Shown here piece by piece: positions 57,179 to 64,000 of a stretch of 64,000 nucleotides of DNA. A program made the translations under genes and the position numbers. Source of the DNA: Yanghanlia caeni (GTDB lineage: Bacteria; Pseudomonadota; Gammaproteobacteria; Burkholderiales; Burkholderiaceae_B). The notes under the pieces are model-generated. The model searched no databases, had not been told where the DNA came from, and worked only from the letters and a program-made list of their open reading frames with translations. The DNA lies in contig JAUZQE010000002.1 of the NCBI GenBank assembly GCA_030733815.1, positions 62,001 to 126,000 on the forward strand. Reading direction: 5' to 3'. The stretch's first letter is position 1, and the number at the start of each line of letters is the position of its first letter.

Positions 57179-58378
57179 ATGGCCCGTATCGTTTTGTTCG
57201 AGAACATCCACCCCAGTGCCCGTGAAGTGTTCGTGGCGGCGGGGTACGACGACGTCGTATCGCACGCAACGGCACTGTCGTCCGACGCGTTGCGCGATGC
57301 GTTGCGTGGCGCTCACGTGGTGGGTATTCGGTCACGCACTCACCTCGACGCGGCGGTGCTTGCCGACAGCCCCGATCTGCGCGTGATCGGGTGCTTCTGC
57401 ATCGGCACCAACCAGGTCGATCTCGATGCGGCGGCGGGGCAGGGCGTACCGGTTTTCAACGCGCCGTTCTCGAACACCCGATCTGTGGCCGAGATGGTGC
57501 TGGCAGAAGCCATTCTGTTGCTGCGGCGCATTCCGGAGAAAAACGCGCGCGTGCATCAGGGCTTCTGGGACAAGACGGCCGAGGGCGCCTATGAGGCGCG
57601 CGGCAAGACGCTGGGCATCATCGGGTATGGCAACATCGGCTCGCAGGTGGGTACGCTGGCGGAACTGGCCGGCATGCAGGTCATCTTTCACGACGTCGAG
57701 GCCAAGCTGCCGCGTGGCAACGCCAAGCCCACGGTTTCTCTCAAGCGCCTGCTGGCGCAGTCCGACGTGGTCACCCTGCATGTGCCGGCCGGCAGGGGAA
57801 CGCACAACCTCATCAATGCACAGGCCATCGCGGCCATGAAGCCGGGGGCGATTCTCATCAACGCCTCACGCGGAACCGTGGTCGATATCGACGCCCTGCA
57901 TGCGGCGCTCGAAAGTGGTCATCTGGCCGGGGCGGCGCTCGACGTCTTTCCCGTGGAACCCAAGAGCCCGGACGAGCCCCTTGACAGCCCCCTGCGCGGC
58001 ATGCCGAACGTGATTCTTACGCCGCACATCGGTGGCAGCACACAGGAATCCCAGGAGAACATCGGCCGCGAGGTTGCCGAAAAGCTCGTGGCGTATTTGC
58101 AGTCGGGCGCCACCAAGGGTTCAGTGAACTTTCCGGAGGTGGCGTACCAGGAGCGCGCGGGCAAGTCGCGCATTCTGCACGTGCACCGCAATGTGCCGGG
58201 TGCCATGGGTGCACTCAGCAGCCTGGTGGCCGAACATGGGTTGAACATCGTCGCGCAGCATCTGCAGACGCGCGGGCCGATCGGTTATGTCATTTCGGAT
58301 ATCGAAGGCGAGGTGGGCGAGACGGTGATCTCGCTGCTGCGCTCACACCCGGTGACCATACGCTGCGACTTGGTCTGA
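57179..58378 (+). CDS. serA: D-3-phosphoglycerate dehydrogenase
   Basis: First enzyme of serine synthesis, oxidising 3-phosphoglycerate with NAD. The 399-residue protein has the Rossmann motif GYGNIGSQVG (about 148-157), the catalytic Arg in NASRGTVVD, the Glu in VFPVEP and the His in TPHIGGST, followed by a C-terminal ACT domain (about 325-399) for serine feedback. Its 3' end overlaps by up to 94 bp the convergent Rrf2-type regulator gene. Confidence 0.93.
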   Translation: MARIVLFENIHPSAREVFVAAGYDDVVSHATALSSDALRDALRGAHVVGIRSRTHLDAAVLADSPDLRVIGCFCIGTNQVDLDAAAGQGVPVFNAPFSNTRSVAEMVLAEAILLLRRIPEKNARVHQGFWDKTAEGAYEARGKTLGIIGYGNIGSQVGTLAELAGMQVIFHDVEAKLPRGNAKPTVSLKRLLAQSDVVTLHVPAGRGTHNLINAQAIAAMKPGAILINASRGTVVDIDALHAALESGHLAGAALDVFPVEPKSPDEPLDSPLRGMPNVILTPHIGGSTQESQENIGREVAEKLVAYLQSGATKGSVNFPEVAYQERAGKSRILHVHRNVPGAMGALSSLVAEHGLNIVAQHLQTRGPIGYVISDIEGEVGETVISLLRSHPVTIRCDLV

Positions 58379-58785
58379 TCATCGCGGGCCGGCATGATGT
58401 CGGCCAGCGTGAAGGCGTCGAGGTGCGTCATGAATTTGTCGAGGGCTCCCTGCATTACGCGGGTGAGCCCGCATTGGCCGGTAAGAATGCAGCGGGTGGG
58501 GCCGGTACCCAGGCATTCCACTACTGCCAGGTCGTTTTCCATGTCGCGCACCACGGCGCCCACAGGAATGTCTGCCGGTGCGCGCGCCAGCCGCATTCCG
58601 CCGTTCTTGCCGCGCGTGGTTTCGACCCAGCCCGCCTGAGCCAGCCGGTGGGTGATCTTCATGAGGTGCGGCTCGGAAATGCCGTGTACCCGCGCCACTT
58701 CGGCAATGGTGCAGAGGCGGTCGGGGTGCGCTGCCAGGTGCATCAGCAGCCTCATCGAGTAGTCGGTCATGGCGGTGAGTCGCAT
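58285..58785 (-). CDS. nsrR: Rrf2-family NO-responsive repressor, NsrR-like
   Basis: A 166-residue Rrf2 regulator. The start MRLTAMTDYSMRLLMHLA is typical of NsrR, so I use the ATG at 58785 rather than an earlier one. The helix-turn-helix is TIAEVARVHGISEPHLMKI. Three Fe-S ligand cysteines are in VECLGTGPTRCILTGQC. It stands beside nnrS and a truncated globin, both NO-stress genes, and a perfect NsrR-like palindrome lies in front of that operon. The last 30 or so residues are encoded inside the serA end and look unconserved. Confidence 0.85.
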   Translation of the reverse strand: MRLTAMTDYSMRLLMHLAAHPDRLCTIAEVARVHGISEPHLMKITHRLAQAGWVETTRGKNGGMRLARAPADIPVGAVVRDMENDLAVVECLGTGPTRCILTGQCGLTRVMQGALDKFMTHLDAFTLADIMPARDDQTKSQRMVTGCERSSEITVSPTSPSISEMT

Positions 58786-58847
58786 GGCGTATCCTGAGCG
58801 ACGGCACTGCCGGTGCACACGACGTGCATCGGCAGTGCCTTAGTAGT

Positions 58848-60092
58848 TCATTTGCTGCCGGCCGGCGCGTGCGGGCGCGGCGGTTGTGTGGCCGGAGCCG
58901 GCGCACGGGGTGCCGCATCGGCACGCGGCTGCGTGAGTATGGGAATATACCGGAACAGGTACAGCGCAAGGCTCGCGATCCATGCGGTGGCTGCAGCGTG
59001 AAGCAAGGTGCCGCTGAACGTCGAGGGCCAGAGTGCGATCAGACGCAAGAGCACTGCAGCCACCATGAGCCAGTAGCTGGCGAGCATCGAGCCGTCGAGC
59101 GCCAGCGGGCGCCCGGTATGACCGAGTGCGGTGCGCGTGACCATGCCGATGATCAGCACCGCAAAGCCGCCCATGCCGATGATATGCACGTGCGCAGCAG
59201 CGCGCGCCAGATACAGGCCGCCCAGGCCGGACAGATGTGCGGCGGCCGCCAGCAGCCCCGCAGCAAGACCCAGGTAACCCAGGTAAAGAATCCATAGCAT
59301 GGGCTTGTGCAACACGTTCAGCGGCTTCCAGCGCACGAGCTGATAAAGCCCGATGGCCCCCACCACCGCCAGGCACGCTGCCATGACCAGACTGAACTTG
59401 AGCAGACCCGCCACGATGGCGAGGCTGCCGATTGCGAGCTGCACGCGACCGCTGTTCACCAGCATGGGAATGTCGAGCCCGGGCACCATGCGCCCGGCGA
59501 AGAAGGGGATCACACGCCGCGCAATGAGGATGGTGAGAACCGCCATGAACAGCATGCCTGTGTTGAAACGGTCGATGACCAGCAGGTAGTCGCCCTGCAG
59601 GGTGGCGAGCAGGAACAGCACGTTGCTGGCACCCAGGCCCAGAACCAGAGCCGGCACGCCGTAATTGCGCACGCTCTTGCCCTTGAGCATGACCTGCATG
59701 AGCCGAATGGCGCTGTAGCCGAAGAAAATGCTCTCGAGCACCATGCCGGTGATGAATGCGCCTGTACCGCCGGCAAGGTAGGCGACGCGCGCGGCCAGCC
59801 ATGCCAACGAAATGGCGGCCAGGGGCAGCCCTTTCATGGGGTTGAAGCCTGTCCAGGTGGCCGACGCGGTGAGCAGGAATCCCACGGCGATGGTGGCGAT
59901 GAAACCCCACAGCATTTCGTGAGCATGCCAGGCTACGGCGAAGAAGGGGGCCGGTACGATTGAAGGGGCGAAGATCCAGATCGCCACCGATATGAGCGCC
60001 CAGGCGCAGCCACATATGTACAGTGGCCGGAACCCGAGGCTCAAGAAAACCGGTACGGCGGCGGGTGAAGTGGCTTGAACGGGCTTAGTCAT
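58848..60092 (-). CDS. nnrS: NnrS family heme-copper membrane protein
   Basis: A 414-residue membrane protein with about 12 hydrophobic segments. NnrS protects cells against nitrosative stress by an unclear mechanism and is usually NO-induced. Visible family features are FRPLYICGCAWAL, the AWHAHEMLWGF histidines, and the AAAHVHIIGMGGFAVLIIGMVTRTALGHTGR region. The tail after the last helix is proline/alanine-rich (APRAPAPATQPPRPHAP). It overlaps the globin gene by 8 bp and is co-transcribed with it from the NsrR-like site. Confidence 0.93.
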   Translation of the reverse strand: MTKPVQATSPAAVPVFLSLGFRPLYICGCAWALISVAIWIFAPSIVPAPFFAVAWHAHEMLWGFIATIAVGFLLTASATWTGFNPMKGLPLAAISLAWLAARVAYLAGGTGAFITGMVLESIFFGYSAIRLMQVMLKGKSVRNYGVPALVLGLGASNVLFLLATLQGDYLLVIDRFNTGMLFMAVLTILIARRVIPFFAGRMVPGLDIPMLVNSGRVQLAIGSLAIVAGLLKFSLVMAACLAVVGAIGLYQLVRWKPLNVLHKPMLWILYLGYLGLAAGLLAAAAHLSGLGGLYLARAAAHVHIIGMGGFAVLIIGMVTRTALGHTGRPLALDGSMLASYWLMVAAVLLRLIALWPSTFSGTLLHAAATAWIASLALYLFRYIPILTQPRADAAPRAPAPATQPPRPHAPAGSK

Positions 60093-60489
60093 GGTCGAGC
60101 TCGGCGGGCATGCGGTTGGGTTCGCGGTTCATCTGGTAGCCGAACCAGAGGCTGCGGGCGATGCGGCGAGCCAGTTCATCGGCCTGGTTGGCCATGTCGC
60201 GGTTCGGCAGTTCGGCGGTGGTTTCGTGAAACAGGGCAAGCCAGCGTTTGAAGAGTGTGGCATCGAGGTCGGGCAGCGCCACGTGCTTGGGCATGGGCGT
60301 GCCGCTGTATTCCCCTGAACCCAGCAGAATCGACGACCAGAACTTCACCATGATGTCGAGATGCACCGGCCAGTCGTCGATGTGGGCATTGAAGATGGGC
60401 CCCAGGGCAGGGTCGGCGCGGACGCGGCCATAGAACCGGTTGACTAAAGTACTGATTTCTTCAGTGGTGCAAAGGTCGGGGCGGGCCAT
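60085..60489 (-). CDS. group III truncated haemoglobin
   Basis: A 134-residue TrHb3 (P-type) globin. Features are IDDWPVHLDIMVKFWSSIL in the middle helices, LFKRWLALFHETTAEL with the proximal His in LFHE, and a C-terminal SLWFGYQ. Such globins bind O2 or NO, and several support growth under nitrosative stress. It is the first gene after a perfect NsrR-like palindrome 13 bp upstream of its ATG, followed by nnrS with overlapping ends. Confidence 0.93.
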   Translation of the reverse strand: MARPDLCTTEEISTLVNRFYGRVRADPALGPIFNAHIDDWPVHLDIMVKFWSSILLGSGEYSGTPMPKHVALPDLDATLFKRWLALFHETTAELPNRDMANQADELARRIARSLWFGYQMNREPNRMPAELDHD

Positions 60490-60501
60490 GGTGCTCGTTA
60501 A

Positions 60502-60524
60502 AAGATGACTCTGATAGTCATCTT
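60502..60524. promoter_or_regulatory. NsrR-like operator
   Basis: AAGATGACT-CTGAT-AGTCATCTT, perfect 9-bp arms. The AAGATG...CATCTT half-sites and the 23-bp length fit NsrR operators. Its place 13 bp before the globin start codon lets the repressor block transcription or the leader. Confidence 0.8.
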
Positions 60525-60681
60525 AAAGGAGTCGTGCGTGCGACGTCAATGCGGCTGCGGCGTCTGAACATCGTTGAAGCTTGCAGAAAATGTGTCCGGA
60601 TCATGTAAACTCGTGTAAACCTTGCACTAAGGTGTATGCTGATGGTTGCGAACCTTTCCGATTGATACACCGGGCCGTCAA

Positions 60682-61779
60682 ATGGCTGATGATGCGCGCG
60701 CCAGGCAGGCGTTATCTTCTGGCGTGACTCTTTCCTGTGTAATTCCGTGCCTGAACGAGGCGCAGAATCTCCGCGTCCTGATTCCGGAGCTCATCACCTT
60801 GTTCGGAAGCCTGGTTGCGTCTTATGAAATCATCGTCGTAGACGATGGCAGCACCGATGAAACTCCGCAGGTCATGGCCGACCTCGCTGCAGGCGAGCCG
60901 GCCCTGGTCTATGTGCAGCTGTCGCGCAATTTCGGCAAGGAAGCCGCCCTTACGGCCGGCATTGAAGCTGCCCACGGCGACGTGGTCGTGTGCATGGATG
61001 CCGACATGCAGCATCCCCCTTCACTGATTCCGGTCATGCTCGAGCGCTGGCGGCACGGCATCGAAATGGTGTATGCCGTGCGTGCCGACCGCCACGACGA
61101 AACCCTTTTCAAGCGCCTTGGAACCCGTCTGTTCTACCGGCTCATGCGCACCTCCGGCGGCCTCGAGGTGCCGCCCAATGCGGGCGATTTTCGCCTCATG
61201 GATCGCCGGGTGGTACAGGCACTGCTCGAACTGCCCGAGCGCGATCGCTTCATGAAAGGGCTGTTTGCCTGGGTCGGGTTCCAGTCGGAACCCATCTATT
61301 ACGATCCGCCGAGCCGTCTTCACGGCGTCAGCCGGTTCAAGCCTCTGCGCCTGTTCCGCCTGGCCGTCGACGGCCTCACAGCGTTCACCACATGGCCCCT
61401 GCGCATCATGAGCGTAGCCGGCCTGCTGCTGTCGCTGGCCTCGTTCACGTATGGGTTGATCATTGTCTTTTCGCATTTGCTATGGGGCGATCCCGTCCAG
61501 GGCTGGACCACCCTCATTACGGTCATTCTCTTTTTCGCCGGCGTGCAACTCATCGCCGTGGGGGTACTCGGTGAATACATCAGTCGCATCTTCAGTGAAG
61601 TCAAGCAGCGTCCGGTCTATCTGGTCAGGCTGCGCCGGGGTGCCGGCCTGAAACCTGTGCGCGTGTTACGTGCGGCCGACACAATGCGAACCATGCACGA
61701 GGCCGGCCCGCCTCGGTCGATTCGCCACCCGCTCAAGTCAGACACGGCCGCCCATCGCGCCGTGCACGATGGCTACTGA
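60682..61779 (+). CDS. polyprenyl-phosphate glycosyltransferase, family 2 (ArnC/GtrB type)
   Basis: A 365-residue membrane-anchored GT2 enzyme that loads a sugar onto undecaprenyl phosphate. The catalytic domain has VVDDGSTDET and the metal motif DADMQHPP, with RNFGKEAALTAGI between; two C-terminal membrane helices follow (about 240-310). The ATG at 60682 is preferred to the TTG at 60646. The next gene is a GT39-type transferase that could use the lipid-linked sugar, and a deacetylase-family gene follows, a set recalling lipid A or hopanoid modification. Confidence 0.9.
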   Translation: MADDARARQALSSGVTLSCVIPCLNEAQNLRVLIPELITLFGSLVASYEIIVVDDGSTDETPQVMADLAAGEPALVYVQLSRNFGKEAALTAGIEAAHGDVVVCMDADMQHPPSLIPVMLERWRHGIEMVYAVRADRHDETLFKRLGTRLFYRLMRTSGGLEVPPNAGDFRLMDRRVVQALLELPERDRFMKGLFAWVGFQSEPIYYDPPSRLHGVSRFKPLRLFRLAVDGLTAFTTWPLRIMSVAGLLLSLASFTYGLIIVFSHLLWGDPVQGWTTLITVILFFAGVQLIAVGVLGEYISRIFSEVKQRPVYLVRLRRGAGLKPVRVLRAADTMRTMHEAGPPRSIRHPLKSDTAAHRAVHDGY

Positions 61780-61846
61780 ACCCTGATTCATGCTGACGCG
61801 CCGCTCTCCTTACATTCATCGGCGCGAAACCACACAAGGAAGAAAC

Positions 61847-63448
61847 ATGGATACGGACTGTGCCCGAGGTACGTCCGACTTTACGCATACGAAGTTGCAT
61901 TCGGTTTCTCAAAGAATCGAATGGAAAACTGTTGCTCTCTTCGTCGTCGTCATGCTCGCCTGCACACTGGTGGGCGTGTTTTGTCATACCGTGCTGGTGC
62001 CGGGCGAGGCGCGCCACGTGGGCATCGTGCACGACATGTGGGCCGCCCGGCAGTATCTCGTGCCGCGCGTCAACGGCCTTCCCGCGCTCGACGGCGCGCC
62101 GCTTCATTATTGGATATCGCTGGTATTCATCAGCGTATTCGGCGTATCGGAGTGGGTCGTGCGCCTGCCGTCCGTGCTTGCGGCCGCGCTGACCCTGGGC
62201 ATGCTTGTCAGGGCATGGTCGCCATGGCTGCCGCCGCGCTCCGCCGGCACGCTGTTCATTCTGTTTCTCATACAGCCGGCATTGGTGGTTGCCGCCCGCT
62301 TCGCTTCACCCGACATGCTCAACGTGCTGCTGTTCACCGTGTCGGTGCATGGCTTCATGAATGCGGCGCATCACGTCGAGCAGCGCCGGCCCGCCCGGGC
62401 CCGAACGCTGGGCGCCTGGATGGCCTGCGGTCTGCTGGCACTTTCGGCAGGGCCGCTGGCGGCCGTGGTGCCGGTCACCGCTGTGGCAATGTGGTTGATT
62501 CTGCGGCGGCGCTTTGCCGTACTGGGTGAGCTGTGCTGGTTGCCCGGGCCGCTGGCGTGTCTGGCCGTCGTGTTGCCGTGGCTTCTGATTGCCGAGAACC
62601 GGTATCCCGGTATCGTGCACGTCTTCTTCAAGAAAGATCTGCAGAGTCTTTGGGGGCTGCGCCCATTTGGTTGGGTCGAAATGGGCGGGCAGGCGTATGC
62701 TGCGCTGGTCGTGGCGGGTGTGCTGCCTTTGGCCGCCTGCCTTTACCGCCTGCGCGATCCGGCGCGGCGACAATGGCTGAACACGCCGGTGGCCGGGCTG
62801 ATGGCCGTTTGTTTCGTGGTGCTGCTGCCCATGCACCCACTTGTGATGTCCACGCTGGTGGGCCCCGCAGCCGTGCTGGCCCTGCCGCTTCTGTTCTTTG
62901 GCGTACTGGCGCTGGCACCCGTGCAACGCCCGGCGCGCAGATCCGATCTTCTGGTCTGGCTGCTTCATGTCGCGTTGCTGGTGGTGGTGGGTGTTGCAGG
63001 CAGCCATTACATCGTCAAACGCGTGAGCGGCCTGTCGCCCCTCGTTCAGTCGATCTCGCAGCGTTACCACGCCACGAACGACAAGGTCGTGCTGCTCGAT
63101 CGTTTCGACTACGAGTTCAATTTCTACATGCGTTCACCAAAGCTTGTATATGTGGTCAGCGACTGGAACGATGCCGGGCGTTCCATGCCTGTATGGAAGG
63201 CCGATCTCTACGATGCGGCGCGTTTCGCGCCGGATGCGGCGAGCCGCCTGCTGTTGAGTCATGACGAATTGCTCGAGAAACTCTGCGAACGGCGCGTGGT
63301 CAACCTGTGGCTGATCGGTGACCGGCAGTCGATCGAAAGGCACCCTATACTTCTGGAAATGAGCGCGCTGCATAGCCCCGACGGCTCGCGCGCGTGGTAT
63401 CTGGAAGCGGCCACACATCTCGCAGCCTGCCAGCAGCAGCCCGACTAA
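61847..63448 (+). CDS. membrane glycosyltransferase, family 39 (ArnT-like)
   Basis: A 533-residue protein with about 11 hydrophobic segments and a periplasmic C-terminal domain. VPGEARHVGIVHDMW is the ArnT/PMT-type first loop holding the acidic catalytic residue, and GAPLHYWIS follows. It probably moves a sugar from a polyprenyl-phosphate donor, made by the preceding GT2, to lipid A or another outer target. The ATG at 61847 has an AAGGAAG site, so I prefer it to 61790. Confidence 0.88.
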   Translation: MDTDCARGTSDFTHTKLHSVSQRIEWKTVALFVVVMLACTLVGVFCHTVLVPGEARHVGIVHDMWAARQYLVPRVNGLPALDGAPLHYWISLVFISVFGVSEWVVRLPSVLAAALTLGMLVRAWSPWLPPRSAGTLFILFLIQPALVVAARFASPDMLNVLLFTVSVHGFMNAAHHVEQRRPARARTLGAWMACGLLALSAGPLAAVVPVTAVAMWLILRRRFAVLGELCWLPGPLACLAVVLPWLLIAENRYPGIVHVFFKKDLQSLWGLRPFGWVEMGGQAYAALVVAGVLPLAACLYRLRDPARRQWLNTPVAGLMAVCFVVLLPMHPLVMSTLVGPAAVLALPLLFFGVLALAPVQRPARRSDLLVWLLHVALLVVVGVAGSHYIVKRVSGLSPLVQSISQRYHATNDKVVLLDRFDYEFNFYMRSPKLVYVVSDWNDAGRSMPVWKADLYDAARFAPDAASRLLLSHDELLEKLCERRVVNLWLIGDRQSIERHPILLEMSALHSPDGSRAWYLEAATHLAACQQQPD

Positions 63449-63471
63449 CCCACATTCCGGAGGGTTCCCCG

Positions 63472-64000
63472 CTGAGTGCCCGATCTTTACTCGTCTGTGC
63501 CGACGACTTCGGCCTGCATCCTGCAATCGATTCCGCCGTTCTCGAGCTTGCGGGCCGGGCGCGGCTCAGCGGCACGGGCTGCCTTGTCGATGGCCCTTCG
63601 TTTGCAATGAATGCGGCCGCCCTGCGCCAGAGCGGCCTGCAGGCGGGGCTGCACCTCAACTTCACCGAAGCGCTGGGGCGCGAGGGGCTGTATCTTCCGT
63701 TGGGGCAGCTCATTCGTGCGTGCTGGGCGCGTCGGCTCGACCCGATCGCCGTGCGCGGGCAGATCGCCGCCCAGCTTGCCCGCTATGAAGATGTGATGGG
63801 CCGTGTTCCCGATTATGTCGACGGTCATCAGCACGTGCATCAGTTTCCGCAGATCCGCGACGCGCTGCATGCCGAACTCGCGGCCCGCTACCCGGCAGGC
63901 GGCCCGCGCCCCTGGCTGCGTTGCACGGTGGCGGCAAGCATGCGGGGCATGCCGCCCATGGCACGGTTCAAGGCCGGCGTCATTGCACTGCTGGGTGCAC
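63472..64000 (+). CDS. ChbG/HpnK-family carbohydrate deacetylase, N-terminal part (runs off right edge)
   Basis: A YdjC-type deacetylase. The N-terminus LLVCADDFGLHPAID holds the metal-binding Asp pair, GLHLNF the first His, and DGHQHVHQFP the second metal-binding motif. Relatives deacetylate chitooligosaccharides or take part in hopanoid synthesis (HpnK). No ATG, GTG or TTG lies in frame before the conserved start; CTG at 63472, 8 bp after GGAGG (63459-63463), is the best start. Translation is open to the window end. Linkage to two lipid glycosyltransferases suggests deacylation of a lipid-linked sugar. Confidence 0.87.
   Translation, partial: MSARSLLVCADDFGLHPAIDSAVLELAGRARLSGTGCLVDGPSFAMNAAALRQSGLQAGLHLNFTEALGREGLYLPLGQLIRACWARRLDPIAVRGQIAAQLARYEDVMGRVPDYVDGHQHVHQFPQIRDALHAELAARYPAGGPRPWLRCTVAASMRGMPPMARFKAGVIALLGA

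Overview
The window is a 64 kb piece of a high-GC betaproteobacterial chromosome. The gene order mutM, TPR protein, lolB, ispE, tRNA-Gln, prs, rplY, pth, ychF and the protein sequences point to Burkholderiales, most likely Alcaligenaceae (the Bordetella/Achromobacter/Pusillimonas group). The genus cannot be fixed from the sequence alone.

Layout. (1) 1-9785 is core chromosome: DNA repair (mutM), outer-membrane lipoprotein sorting (lolB), isoprenoid synthesis (ispE), tRNA-Gln(UUG), PRPP synthesis (prs), ribosomal protein L25, peptidyl-tRNA hydrolase, a CPBP membrane protease, a 5'-truncated amidase and the GTPase ychF. (2) 9786-40828 is a roughly 31 kb genomic island made almost entirely of defence genes. 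It begins exactly after the ychF stop codon. A 15-bp copy of the last bases of ychF recurs at 40814-40828, which looks like an att-type duplication, but no integrase or transposase is visible. (3) 40829-64000 is chromosome again: ridA, a 2-oxoacid (indolepyruvate-type) ferredoxin oxidoreductase, a fatty-acyl/amino-acid catabolic cluster with a branched-chain-type ABC transporter, serA, an NsrR/NnrS/truncated-globin nitric-oxide module, and a lipid glycosylation cluster running off the right edge.

The island is a stack of modules. Module A is DISARM-like: a Fic protein, a 1758-aa helicase carrying both SF2 helicase and DUF1998 regions (resembling a fused DrmA-DrmB, or DruE), an SNF2 helicase (DrmD-like), an AlbA_2/winged-helix protein, a large Eco57I/PglX-type adenine methyltransferase, a DUF3800 protein, a small putative RNase, a broken RNA ligase, an HNH nuclease and a DUF262/GmrSD-type nuclease. 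No PLD nuclease (DrmC) or separate DrmB is seen. Module B is a Hachiman-like pair (hamA-hamB) that interrupts module A. A damaged copy of the 5' end of the AlbA_2 gene lies on its left side and the surviving gene on its right. Module C is a Wadjet jetABCD operon preceded by a 390-bp structured intergenic region. Module D is a hipBA toxin-antitoxin at the right end, which may stabilise the island.

Most genes in the island share one strand and many overlap by 4 bp (ATGA), so it probably works as a few long operons. The clearest regulatory site in the window is a perfect NsrR-like palindrome upstream of the globin-nnrS operon. The most unusual features are the duplicated ychF end marking an integrase-free island, the scar of hamAB insertion, the fused-helicase DISARM-like core, and an RNA ligase that has lost its catalytic lysine region but kept its frame and translational coupling.
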